A stretch of 64,000 bases of DNA, taken from contig JALRMH010000052.1 of NCBI GenBank assembly GCA_026119935.1, positions 205,245 to 269,244 of the forward strand. The letters are read 5' to 3'. This document shows positions 56,401 to 64,000 of this stretch, piece after piece. The notes beneath the pieces are model-generated. The model made no database searches. It had not been told where the DNA came from and saw only the letters and a program-made list of their open reading frames with translations. The translations under genes were made by a program, and so were the position numbers. This stretch comes from Endothia cerciana (Eukaryota; Ascomycota; Sordariomycetes; Diaporthales; Cryphonectriaceae). The stretch's first letter is position 1. Each line of letters starts with the position of its first letter.

Positions 56401-57172
56401 CCTCCAAGCCCTGCCTCAGATTATGGAGCTGCCTCTCTTTCTCTTTTCCATCCAGCCCATCCTCGATCAAGAACACAGTCTCGCCGCTCATCAACTCATC
56501 CGAGATCGTCTCCAGACCGGTGAACACATGCCCATCCTTGTCCCTGGGCTCGAATCTTGTCTCGTCGACGAATGAATTCAACTTTTGCTTGACGTACTCG
56601 GCCGCGTGGTAGGAGACTTCCTTGATCCGCGTCTGTGGGAGGAGGTTCAGGGTGAAGGCGAATTTCGGCTGGGTCTTCCCGGTCGTGTAGGGGTAGTCAT
56701 TCCTCCTTGAGGGAGGCAGGATCTGGATGTCGACGGGGACGAGGCGCTTTGAGAGCTTGGCGGGGGTCCTGGAGGACATTGTCGCTTTCAGGCTGCTCAG
56801 CTCAATGGGGGCATCTGAGCGGGAGCAGCTCTTTGATCCCTTTGGGGTGGAGGAAGGGGTTGTCGTGACAGGAGCAGCTCCCCTGCGGACTGGAGCTGAT
56901 GCGGGAGGAGGAGGAGGAGGAGGAGGAGGAGGAGGAGGAGGAGGAGGAGGAGGCGGGCGGTGCTTCTCTGGCAGTGGAGGGCGGTGATGGTGGGGGCCCG
57001 CGTCCCCAAGCTCTGGAGAAGGAAGGCATCTGAAGCTGGCCTTTGGCTGTGGGGCCATGATGTCGCCCTCCTCCGAGCTCTTGGCAGATGTGTTGGGGGA
57101 GGGCAGACCATCGAGCCGGGTCTGGCGGCCTGCCATGGTGGCCGGACCCGTGGAGGGCTGGGGGTTCCCCAT
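53423..57172 (-). CDS. Large, mostly disordered protein with a small folded N-terminal segment
   Basis: A single open frame of 1249 residues from the ATG at 57172. The frame stays open further upstream to 57343, but that part reads like leader sequence. Order: a proline run (73-91), then a folded-looking segment (about 143-240) with RLVPVDIQILPPSR, PKFAFTLNLLPQTRIKEV and GETVFLIED, resembling a ubiquitin-like or Cdc14-binding/Dnt1-like N-terminal domain. A very long Ser/Pro/Lys-rich disordered region with many SP/TP sites follows, then a basic coiled coil (GKERSRRERRARKVQERKAR) and a short conserved-looking block (LQRRHFDDWAFLEAALSQG). Near the end there are RKQSSKA repeats and a very basic tail. 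A nuclear or nucleolar location is likely from composition. I do not recognise the protein with certainty. Confidence 0.7.
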   Translation of the reverse strand: MGNPQPSTGPATMAGRQTRLDGLPSPNTSAKSSEEGDIMAPQPKASFRCLPSPELGDAGPHHHRPPLPEKHRPPPPPPPPPPPPPPPPPPASAPVRRGAAPVTTTPSSTPKGSKSCSRSDAPIELSSLKATMSSRTPAKLSKRLVPVDIQILPPSRRNDYPYTTGKTQPKFAFTLNLLPQTRIKEVSYHAAEYVKQKLNSFVDETRFEPRDKDGHVFTGLETISDELMSGETVFLIEDGLDGKEKERQLHNLRQGLEEKSRGRTASRTPSTTSRPSSVRKSRAKSEPRKTPSQRALETAQGRVVPSTEPRGRLLSGDRGRRRGGVLSLDIFPSIEKPPKPDTSAKCETRRDSSDDLPDAKGALGTAIASQKSLPSPSSSPSFQAQDFEQVIPDSQDTQSQPRQSTEAPSRPIGPAPEMTPRNAPTRSEVQRRQLPAPPVKIDDSISRRNAIDKVGQSHKELQSKADPYDINAALSDEDKYSPGSTDIMSASVRKLGSSSKRPTLASLSETRRSLPASNHTPTPTPNPTVATDQTRIASTPKADPRTPTRARAESATAFGQIFPPQTDHVVAALANGHTKAHRQPYSEYIVIPESDDEADEHVLQHTRDRFSSLQLGKTSSRASLPWSAPPLRVSKEEDPFWPVRAVGRRPRALDSSPALKRENEVRKRGAEADTRKLVGLDKKNVLGRFDGGRAEAEVLSDGGIPPFHLRSQVRTPTKTAPVSTPSKSPVVVIHGSSSEELAEADEVGHGSQVFRPSMSRQALDSGQWSPPSKHSGAIVVHGTISQDEGDHASRRPDSTAGLLFDDDLLIHPFPALPDDEVDLPVLDEHQDSDSGTRETHAKPSIEHPPPVDDHPRTDPQMATPNYDTPPSAQASKRKRELSDEPHSGDEGARKRGRKEERAEKAGKERSRRERRARKVQERKARKAHEEARLGEERKRLALEDAHRRAKELEVIVSSPSKAAEMGLELSEGYDSDQESGPGQDSSPTRRVGVPSWFEGSDNNDSLSSKESEERPLWRKLSKRQFSVSPQGGQKVAGSDRNAAADVASTSAPAGLAQQDKPFSQIGKLPLQRRHFDDWAFLEAALSQGVHSPLGVHNRVHLMMMHAGLRNMAAESSPDNTLIAASKETSTLQDSIPKHAPDDSVKHHPAMFSSAVMSPSPQVSGSDEEEDNDLWTSRSIRSSAPSPKVMTVQRSENNGGKHRNRARKQSSKARKQSSKARKQRWRQKNFPGAHKGIRKAFQRKGGRNDK

Positions 57173-58087
57173 GGTGGTTGTCCTCCAGCTTTCGGCAGGA
57201 TTAAAGTCACAGATTTTACGAATTGTGTGCACCGAAGCAATAGGGCAGGTTGAGCATGGGAAGCCAGGCAGAACCGTATAGACGAAGAATAAAATTAGAG
57301 ACACAGGTTCCCGTCGAGGAGGAACAACCACATACATCAGCATCGCAGTTGGAGGCGACCCGCGAGGTCCGCCTGGGAAGAAGCAACATACGTACCCAGA
57401 CCGCGCACGCGCCCCTCGCGTACGCGAAAGCTGCCTTTCTTGCTTTTTCGTACCCCTGACACGCGTTTTGGTTGATCTAAATTGAACTGATTGATTGATT
57501 AAACGAGGATACAGCAGGGGGGAGAGGGGGGTATGAAAGTTAAAACCTCCGGGCCGTCACTTTTATCAATTGACGGGAACCATTTGTCCATTGAGTCTGC
57601 TCACCCCCCATGCACGTATGCAGTGTCCCTCCCGGTCAGACCGGTGGTTGCATGTGAGGGCGTGAATGTGATGGTAATCAGCACATAGGCGCTACGATCG
57701 CACGCAGGTTTGAGATGAAGTCACAAAGGACCATTCCCACCAATTTTTTTTTTTTTTCTTATTCTTGTCCTCCGCCAATTTCTCCTTCTGGGGACACCCG
57801 AAAGGGTGCACTCGAGAGCGCGTGTGATCAATACCAAGGAAGGATCTGCAGGCACGGCAGCCAGGCACGGCAGCCAGGCCCGGTCATGGGGGTGAACATA
57901 TAGAGTCTGTTTAGTATTGCTTCTCCTGCCGGAATGCTGGGGTTTGCAGCCATCTTGCTGATAAAATACTCTATGCGGGATGCCTCACGCTCCCTACCGT
58001 GGTATGTATACACGATACTGGCCGCTGGGAGTCCTCCTTGGGTCAAAACGCACTGTGCCCTTGTTTCCCTCGTGTACCTCTGCGTTA
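57173..58087. other. Intergenic, no gene seen
   Basis: Leader and promoter of the disordered-protein gene and 3' flank of the GPD gene. It has a poly-T run at about 57746-57758 and an imperfect duplication at 57850-57871. Confidence 0.45.
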
Positions 58088-59407
58088 CTAACGGACCAAC
58101 TCCCCGTCAAGGTACCAGTCCTCCGACTCGGACACCAGCTCCGGGATATCGTCGACGCTGTGCTTGCCCTCCAGGATGCCAATCACCGCGGTGAACAGCG
58201 GGTACTCGTGCTCCAGGCCCCTCGTCTTGAGGAAGCTGTTCACCTCCTTGGCGGTGGAGGTGCCCTGGAGCATCTGTCCGTTGAGCTCGGTGCGCTCGAT
58301 CTCCTCGACGCTGACGCCGCGCTCGACGGCCATCTTGGCGCAGCGGAAGTTCCGCCCGCTCGAGCAGGATGTCACCAGGTCTGCCATGCCGGCGGACTCG
58401 ACCGTAAACGTCGCCGTGTTGACCGTCTCCCCGAAGAACTCCTTGCCGAACTTGATCATCTCGACGATGCCCAGCCGACAGATCTCGGACTTGGCGTTGT
58501 CACCCCAGCCCTTGCCGACCACGAACCCAGCGGCCAGCGCGACCACGTTCTTCAGCGCGCCACCCAGCGATGTGCCCGCGACGTCCGAGACCATGCGCAC
58601 GTGGAAGTACGGCCGTCTGAACAGCGCCTTGAAGGTCTTGTGGTCCAGGGGCGGGAACTCTGTCGGGACGGGGGTGAGCTTGACCTTGCTCTTCCTCCCC
58701 CGGGCGTCCTTGTGCGCCATCGCCTCGTCGATGCTGACGGGCGTGATGCTGAGGTCGAACTTGGCCTGGCTGGCGGAGGGGCTCTGCGTCCTAGGCGTGG
58801 GGTTGCGGCTGGCGTCGACGGGGGGCGGGTCGTAGGCGATGGTGGTGGCGCACCACTTCTCGGCGGCGATCTCGCTGGCGATGTTGGCCCCGGACAGCGC
58901 GCCGCAGTAGATGCCCAGCCCGTCGCCGATCCACTCGCTGAACAGCGACACGCCGTCGTCCGAGACGTGCACGCCCTTGATGCAGCTGATGGCGCGCGCG
59001 TAGGGGACGATGTGGCCCCGCAGCTGCCTGCAGATGTTGTCGATGAACTGGTGCGGCAGGTTGAAGACGAGGATGGTCGAGTCCCTGGCGGCGTCGATCA
59101 GGTCCGGGTTGGCGGTGACGTTGTCCGGGAGGCGGATGCCGGGGAGGTACTTGACGTTCTCGTGGTATTTGTTGATGATGCCCGTGAGCTTCTGCTTCGC
59201 GTCACCCACGGACGGGTCGTAGTGTGGCGAGCCGGAGGGGATGGCGACCTCCTCCTCATACACCCACATCTGCACCTCGGGCTCGAAGACGTCCGGGTGC
59301 GCCTTCGTGTTCTCGGCGACGATCTTGGCGATGGTCGAGCCCCAGTTGCCGGAGCCGACGACGGTCACCTTGTGCCGCCTCTCGTAAGGGGCGCCTAGCG
59401 AAGCCAT
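58088..59407 (-). CDS. GPD1: Glycerol-3-phosphate dehydrogenase (NAD+)
   Basis: A single-exon gene of 439 residues from the ATG at 59407. It reduces dihydroxyacetone phosphate to glycerol-3-phosphate with NADH, feeding glycerol (osmolyte) and phospholipid synthesis. The Rossmann motif VVGSGNWGSTIAK sits at 16-28. Conserved blocks follow: NLPHQFIDNICRQL, ISCIKGV, GALSGANIASEIA, the catalytic-lysine segment GGALKNVVALAAGF, GWGDNAKSEICRLG and the C-terminal ELNGQMLQG. Between the two domains is a fungal-type insertion of about 65 residues (PVDASRNPTPRTQS onward). The frame remains open for 94 codons upstream to an ATG at 59689; that extension is Arg/Ser/Ala/Pro-rich with few acidic residues, so a mitochondrial or peroxisomal presequence from a longer mRNA is possible. 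Confidence 0.95.
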   Translation of the reverse strand: MASLGAPYERRHKVTVVGSGNWGSTIAKIVAENTKAHPDVFEPEVQMWVYEEEVAIPSGSPHYDPSVGDAKQKLTGIINKYHENVKYLPGIRLPDNVTANPDLIDAARDSTILVFNLPHQFIDNICRQLRGHIVPYARAISCIKGVHVSDDGVSLFSEWIGDGLGIYCGALSGANIASEIAAEKWCATTIAYDPPPVDASRNPTPRTQSPSASQAKFDLSITPVSIDEAMAHKDARGRKSKVKLTPVPTEFPPLDHKTFKALFRRPYFHVRMVSDVAGTSLGGALKNVVALAAGFVVGKGWGDNAKSEICRLGIVEMIKFGKEFFGETVNTATFTVESAGMADLVTSCSSGRNFRCAKMAVERGVSVEEIERTELNGQMLQGTSTAKEVNSFLKTRGLEHEYPLFTAVIGILEGKHSVDDIPELVSESEDWYLDGELVR

Positions 59408-61830
59408 TGTGCGTGTTGGCGTTGCAGGTCTTCCCAGTGCTGCTGCGCCGCCTGCTCGCGACGGTGGTGTCCTGTGAGCGAGGGCGTGGGTTGTTGATGG
59501 GGCAGTCCTTGAATGCGCGCAGCTGGGCCTCGCGGCGGTACGGAATGGCGCACCCTGCACAGGCAAGTGTCTCTGGCTAAGGCGTTGAAGTGACAGCCGT
59601 CGATAGAACCCAGGCTTGTCGCTGGATAAGACAGAGTTCGGTGGAGCGAGAGGAGCGAGGTCGGTCAGGGCTATGCGCAAGATATGCATGAACCCAGCAG
59701 CGGAGAGGGAGAAACAGTGAGAACGCGAACACTAAATATCCGGGCAGGCGAGAGATTTAAGGGGAGGAGCACTCCGTCACCCTGTCGCATCGAGGGAGGC
59801 GCAGGTGAGGTCTTGGGGACTCCTGGTCCCTGGTCTCGTGGCTTGCAGTCTCACCCGGCCTCGAGCTGCGTGCTCTGAAGGTTGCCGTGCCCGTGTTGAG
59901 GGGCCCCGAACCTGCGAAAAAAAAAAGTGACGCAAGAGGCGGCAGAATAAAGACCGCCTTCCGTCCCGGCCAAGGTCTGGGAAGTGCCCGTGATAACCAA
60001 GGACTCTCTGTGTCATTCCATCCGTATGCGAACACAAAGTCTAACATTATCTTGTGCGAAGTATTATCTTCTGGTGGGTCCCAACGATCTTGGGACGCCG
60101 TGGCCGATCCCCGACCTGGCCTGCCTCACGTCCCCCCCCACCAAACTAAGCTTCGAGCCGAGGCCAATTGACTTTCTGGCTCGTCGTGAGCCGATCTCAT
60201 GGGTATCGCGTAGTACCCGTACAGGGCGAGGTCCTCAAGGCTGCGTGCGACCTTACATTATGGGCATGGTCGTGTCTTCCTCTGCCAGAGTCGCCAGAGC
60301 ATGTGAAAGACCCCATAATTTGATCTCGCGTCCAGGGTTTTATTCCCGCCCATCACATGTCAGAATGCAGGGCAGCAGCAGGCAGGGCCCGAACAGCAAT
60401 GGTAATGCCGCCCTCGTGAGACGCAGACGCAGGGCACAGGCAGGCACGGCTGATTTATGGCCCAGATCACACACACGGTTCGAGGCGTCCCCGGCACGAG
60501 GCTGGTGGTTCGTACCCCTAGGCATACCTACCTACCTATACTGGACCTCCTTGTGTTCAAAATGGCCGCCTGCGGGCCCTGCATTGGGACACATCCTGCA
60601 GATGGTAGCTCGGGAAATGGGTTGGGCCGCCGCCGATTTCATGACCCTCGGTCCACGACAATACGTCTTCTCTTCAGCTGCATCCATCACGAACCTCAGA
60701 CACCGAGGTCTCCAACGCGGCCGTCTCCATCTTGACCGTGGTCATCAGCTCAGCAAATACAGAGGCAGGACAGGTATGCCTGCGAACTGCCTCATAGTAT
60801 TGGCTGTACTGTCCGTATCTATCTGGATACGGAGTACACATGCCTGATGCCTGGGTAGGGTCAAGCTGGGCCAGCCCAAAAGAAAATGACGGGCGGCGGC
60901 AGCTTCGGTGTCAGGGCGATGACGAGGACCGCGAGGCTCAGGTTACGTCGGGCCGGGGAGCGGCTATCCAATCTATTATGGAGAGCAGATCACACAGGGA
61001 TCAGCTATCAACCTGTTTTCGCCTGTGTCATCGAGTGTCTACCTAGGTACTCGGTTCAACACCGCTCCCACAGTCTCCATAATACAACTCACGCGTGGAC
61101 CTCGAGCTGTGGGTCGCAACAGTCCTAGGAGAACGGAAACATGATCGGTTCATACCATGACAGCAGCGGGGTGAGGGAATACGCTTTGCTAAGGGGATAG
61201 ACAAGACAAGGAAATCATATCCAAACGGCCAAGTACATATATACCACAGGTACGCTGGGTGGTAGGGTTCCAATTCTACGGTGGTGCAATAATAAGAATA
61301 ATAAGAATAAAAAAAAAATAATACAGGGATGCCTGGTCCCCAGGGTCTGGCACGCTCAACGGCCCGCCAAGCTCATCCTCAAACGAGACTAGGCCCCAAA
61401 TTGTACGGGTTCGCTGGGAGGGTTCATGGAATGACGGAGGCGGCGATGACGGCCCACGCATGCAGGGCCCCAATTTTATCTCAAGTCGTCCGTCCCTATG
61501 CCACGCCATCCTGCCCGCGAGTGCCCGTTTCGCAGTACTCCCATGCCAGGCGATGCGAGGGACGCGTTGTAAATCCCATTTTAACACTGGACACCCAGAA
61601 CAGCCTTGCCTACACAGCATTTACGAGGATGACGGATCGCCCGTGCCGGCGATCAGCATGCTGCGTAATACTTGTAGTATCCGCATCAATTCCAGAGTTC
61701 TCAGAAGAGGCCGGCTGCCAATTATAGTCTCCACCCGTCGAACCGCCATCTGGCCTTCACGTCACCTCTGAAAACCCACCTCCCTCCTTTCCTGGGCATC
61801 TTGTCCACCTGCCTCTCCTTGCTAGCACAG

Positions 61831-61859
61831 CACACGCACGCACGCACGCACACACACAC
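61831..61859. repeat. ACGC/CA simple repeat
   Basis: Tandem CACG units pass into CA units in the presumed leader of the glycosyltransferase gene. Confidence 0.8.
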
Positions 61860-62230
61860 TGCCGCCCGTCGTGGTCTCGTCCGTCCCGTTCGCCCCTTCG
61901 CCTCGCCCACTCGACCTCGTCCACTCCATCGCCGCCTCTTGCCGCCCTGCGCCTACCTACAGTGCCATTGCAGGACCCCTCAGTCGTTGGCCACCGGCTA
62001 AAAGAAGCAGGATCCCACGACCCAGTCGAAGGTCACCCCGCAGACAAGCCTCGCGCGACTGGGCGCTGCACACCACATTCATTGACCATTCGGCCGAGAA
62101 CCGCTGGCGACGCCCTCAACTCTGACAGCAACATTGCTCCCCACCACCACCACGAAGGAAAACCGCCCATACTTCCTCCTCTGCCCCACCTCCCTTGGGG
62201 GCCATCTCGAGCGCCGAGCCACCGTACGAC

Positions 62231-62242
62231 ATGACAAGGTAG
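62231..62242 (+). promoter_or_regulatory. Minimal upstream ORF before the glycosyltransferase start
   Basis: ATG ACA AGG TAG ends four bases before the main ATG at 62247. Such a short upstream ORF could tune initiation or re-initiation; whether it lies in the mRNA is not known. Confidence 0.4.
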
Positions 62243-62246
62243 CGCC

Positions 62247-63776
62247 ATGCTCATACCACAGCGCTTCCACCGCGTCGTGCCCGCCGTAGTCGTCAGCTTC
62301 CTGTGCCTCTTCCTCCTCTCGTCCACCCGCTTCCGGGATGCCGCCCTCTACAACTCAATAACCACCAAGCTCACGGGTGCCGAGGGCGGCGGCGGCGGCG
62401 CCGAGAAGTCGCAGGCTGCCCTGGAAGAGGAGGCAAAGTTTGGCACCCCGCCCGGCGGCACGCTGCGCCCGCCCCTCGCCCCGGGCCAGTGCAGTCCGGA
62501 CATCGAGTTCCTGAGGCGCCAGGAGCTGGGCCTGTCGGACACCATCCTCTACACGAGGCGCTGCGTCACGCCCAGGTTCTCCAAGGACGTCGACCGCGGG
62601 GCCATCGCCAGGCTCGACACGCCCATCATCAACGACAGAACCACCATCAACCTGACCTCGTGCGCCCACGTCGAGGCCCTCCCCTGCGAGCCGCTCACCA
62701 TCCCCGTGCCCCCTCCCTACCCGAAGCAGACCTTCGAGCACTTCATCTTCGGCGTCGCCACCTACCACGACCGCATGATCGAGGCCCTGCCCGCCTTCGA
62801 CCACTGGCTCGCCGGGAGCGGGGCCCCGCTCGTGGCCGTCATCGTCGACCACGCCCTCCACGACCTGTCCGCCCTGGAGCGGCTGTTCGAGCAGCACGAC
62901 ATCAGGCTGGTCACCGTCCCCGGCGAGCCGCAGCTCACCATCGACCAGAACCACTTCATCACCCTGCGCCCCACCGTGCAGAACATCGGCCCGCGGACGC
63001 GGTGGGTGGGCATCCTGGACGACGACACCTTCTTCCCGTCCCTCTACGCCCTCAGCGACGCCTTCAGCGCCTACGACCACACCAAGGAGGTCTGGCTGGG
63101 CCAGCTGTCCGAGGACTTCTACTCGGTCCGGGCGTGGGGCTTCTTCGCCTACGGGGGCGCGGGCGCCTTCCTGTCGGTGCCGCTGGCCAGGAAGCTCGAG
63201 CCCTTCCAGGAGCAGTGCCTCGAGGAGGCGGCCCTCCCGTCGGGCGACGGCATGCTGCGCGACTGCGTCTACTACCACTCCAAGACGAAGCTGACCCTGG
63301 TGCCGGGCCTGCACCAGCAGGACATGCGGGGCGACCTGTCGGGCTTCTTCGAGGCCGGCCTGAAGCCCCTGTCCCTGCACCACTGGAAGAGCTGGTACGA
63401 GGAGCCCGTCTTCCGGATCGCCGAGGTCGCCAAGCTGTGCGGCGACTGCTTCCTGCAGCGCTTCCAGTTCGGCGACGACACCCTCTTCTCCAACGGGTAC
63501 TCCATCGCGCTGTACCGCAAGGGGCTGCAGGGCCTGAACCTGGACTGGATGGAGGCGACGTGGAACCAGCACGGGCCCGAGTTCGACTTCAGCGTCGGCC
63601 CGCTGCGCCCGGCGCTCAAGAAGGACGAGAAGAGGAGCTACAGGCTCAGGGACGCCGAGTGGCTCGCGGACGGGCGCCTCCGCCAGGTCTACGTGTACAA
63701 GAGGGACTGGCAGAGCAGCGAGGACATGGACGAGGTCGTGGAGCTGCTGTGGAGCCCGGACGGCGGCTCGCGCTGA
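62247..63776 (+). CDS. Fringe-like type II membrane glycosyltransferase (DUF604/GT31-like)
   Basis: A single-exon gene of 509 residues. A short cytosolic N-terminus and one signal-anchor span (about 9-26) are followed by a Gly/Ala-rich stem and a lumenal catalytic domain. The DxD-type metal/nucleotide-sugar motif is in VGILDDDTFFPSL (DDD at 258-260). Other family features are FGVATYHDRM, YGGAGAFLS (about 307-315), a paired-Cys segment CLEEA...MLRDC and GLHQQDMRGD. The family comprises Golgi beta-glycosyltransferases; fungal members are largely uncharacterised, so donor and acceptor are unknown. A minimal upstream ORF precedes the start. Confidence 0.85.
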   Translation: MLIPQRFHRVVPAVVVSFLCLFLLSSTRFRDAALYNSITTKLTGAEGGGGGAEKSQAALEEEAKFGTPPGGTLRPPLAPGQCSPDIEFLRRQELGLSDTILYTRRCVTPRFSKDVDRGAIARLDTPIINDRTTINLTSCAHVEALPCEPLTIPVPPPYPKQTFEHFIFGVATYHDRMIEALPAFDHWLAGSGAPLVAVIVDHALHDLSALERLFEQHDIRLVTVPGEPQLTIDQNHFITLRPTVQNIGPRTRWVGILDDDTFFPSLYALSDAFSAYDHTKEVWLGQLSEDFYSVRAWGFFAYGGAGAFLSVPLARKLEPFQEQCLEEAALPSGDGMLRDCVYYHSKTKLTLVPGLHQQDMRGDLSGFFEAGLKPLSLHHWKSWYEEPVFRIAEVAKLCGDCFLQRFQFGDDTLFSNGYSIALYRKGLQGLNLDWMEATWNQHGPEFDFSVGPLRPALKKDEKRSYRLRDAEWLADGRLRQVYVYKRDWQSSEDMDEVVELLWSPDGGSR

Positions 63777-64000
63777 GCGGCCTCGAGGTTACATATGGAG
63801 GGGCGCCACACACACACACACACACACACCGCAGGTGCCCTGTCGGGTGCGGGTTGAAAACTTTGGGGCGTGGTGGAATTTTTTTTTTTTTTTTGGAGGG
63901 GAGGGAGGGGGGGGGGTTGTTGGTTGGTTGTTTGGGTACCGCGTAACATTTACCCCCCCCCCAAAAAGGGAAAGAGGTATTAAGGGTAAAAAAAAAAAAA
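63777..64000. other. 3' flank rich in homopolymers
   Basis: A CA array (63807-63829), poly-T (about 63881-63894), G runs, a C run (about 63953-63961) and a terminal poly-A run occur in the last 200 bases. No gene. Confidence 0.6.
63807..63829. repeat. CA dinucleotide microsatellite
   Basis: About 11 tandem CA units lie just after the glycosyltransferase stop codon. Confidence 0.9.

Larger units (their letters stand above)
59408..62246. other. Long intergenic region, no gene seen
   Basis: 2.8 kb between the divergent GPD and GT31-like genes. It includes an A-rich tract (about 61285-61320), an ACGC/CA array (about 61831-61859) and CT-rich leader sequence. A 287-codon frame at 59984-60847 lacks an ATG at its start and any conserved feature. 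Confidence 0.45.

Noticed and set aside
57980..59398. 472-codon open frame on the plus strand opposite the GPD gene
   Set aside because: It mirrors the GC-rich GPD coding strand and shows no domain; a shadow of codon bias.
59984..60847. 287-codon plus-strand frame in the GPD/GT31 intergenic region
   Set aside because: No ATG at its start, many rare combinations and no conserved segment; most likely chance.
62355..63572. 405-codon open frame opposite the glycosyltransferase, and a 547-codon frame in another phase on its own strand
   Set aside because: Arg/Ala/Gly-rich translation with no motifs, caused by high third-position GC.
1..64000. CRISPR arrays, rRNA and tRNA genes
   Set aside because: No direct-repeat/spacer pattern and no tRNA cloverleaf or rRNA sequence was recognised; tRNA absence is by eye only.

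Overview
The window is nuclear DNA of a filamentous ascomycete (Pezizomycotina, most likely Sordariomycetes). Genes carry short introns of about 50-125 nt with GT...AG ends and CTGAC/CTAAC-type branch sites, and coding exons are GC-rich. The set (HET-domain protein, dynamin-like GTPase, TRAPP II subunit, UstYa-type protein, NatB subunit, Ilm1, Cox23) is typical of that group. Nothing bacterial, no rRNA and no CRISPR array was seen. All functions come from reading translated frames by eye; no database search was run.

Layout. 1-26 kb is a conserved housekeeping block: a CSC1/OSCA-type channel (minus, cut by the left edge), a dynamin-like GTPase, a 7-TM membrane protein, TRAPPC10/Trs130, a Kin4-like kinase, the geranylgeranyltransferase-I beta subunit and a PLC-like phosphodiesterase. 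27-37 kb is an accessory, AT-richer island. It holds a gene broken by one extra T (27.0-28.0 kb), decayed coding scraps, a UstYa-family gene, a divergently transcribed secreted repeat-peptide precursor, a decayed fungal transcription factor and a decayed flavin amine oxidase. 37.3-39.6 kb is a HET-domain gene. 40.8-45.5 kb returns to housekeeping genes (NatB auxiliary subunit Mdm20/NAA25 and Ilm1, convergent). 46.4-52.6 kb is a second decayed island: an esterase ORF that has lost its catalytic core, the end of a CYP505-like reductase with CAA-to-TAA stops, and a broken DUF6594-like membrane protein. 52.7-64 kb is housekeeping again: COX23 (four small exons, one GC-AG intron), a long disordered protein, NAD-dependent glycerol-3-phosphate dehydrogenase and a Fringe-like (GT31/DUF604) glycosyltransferase.

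Main discovery candidate. At 31.6-33.4 kb a small secreted protein made of five near-identical 19-residue repeats (conserved WITTSH segment, each unit ending in Arg) sits head-to-head, 449 bp away, with a UstYa-family protein that keeps both HxxHC motifs. This is the minimal architecture of a fungal dikaritin (ustiloxin/phomopsin-type) RiPP locus, with a core segment I do not recognise. The transcription-factor and amine-oxidase genes next to it are broken, so the locus may be a reduced cluster.

The stop codons in both decayed islands often look like C-to-T or G-to-A changes (TGG to TAG, CAA to TAA, CGA to TGA), as expected from repeat-induced point mutation or long neutral decay.
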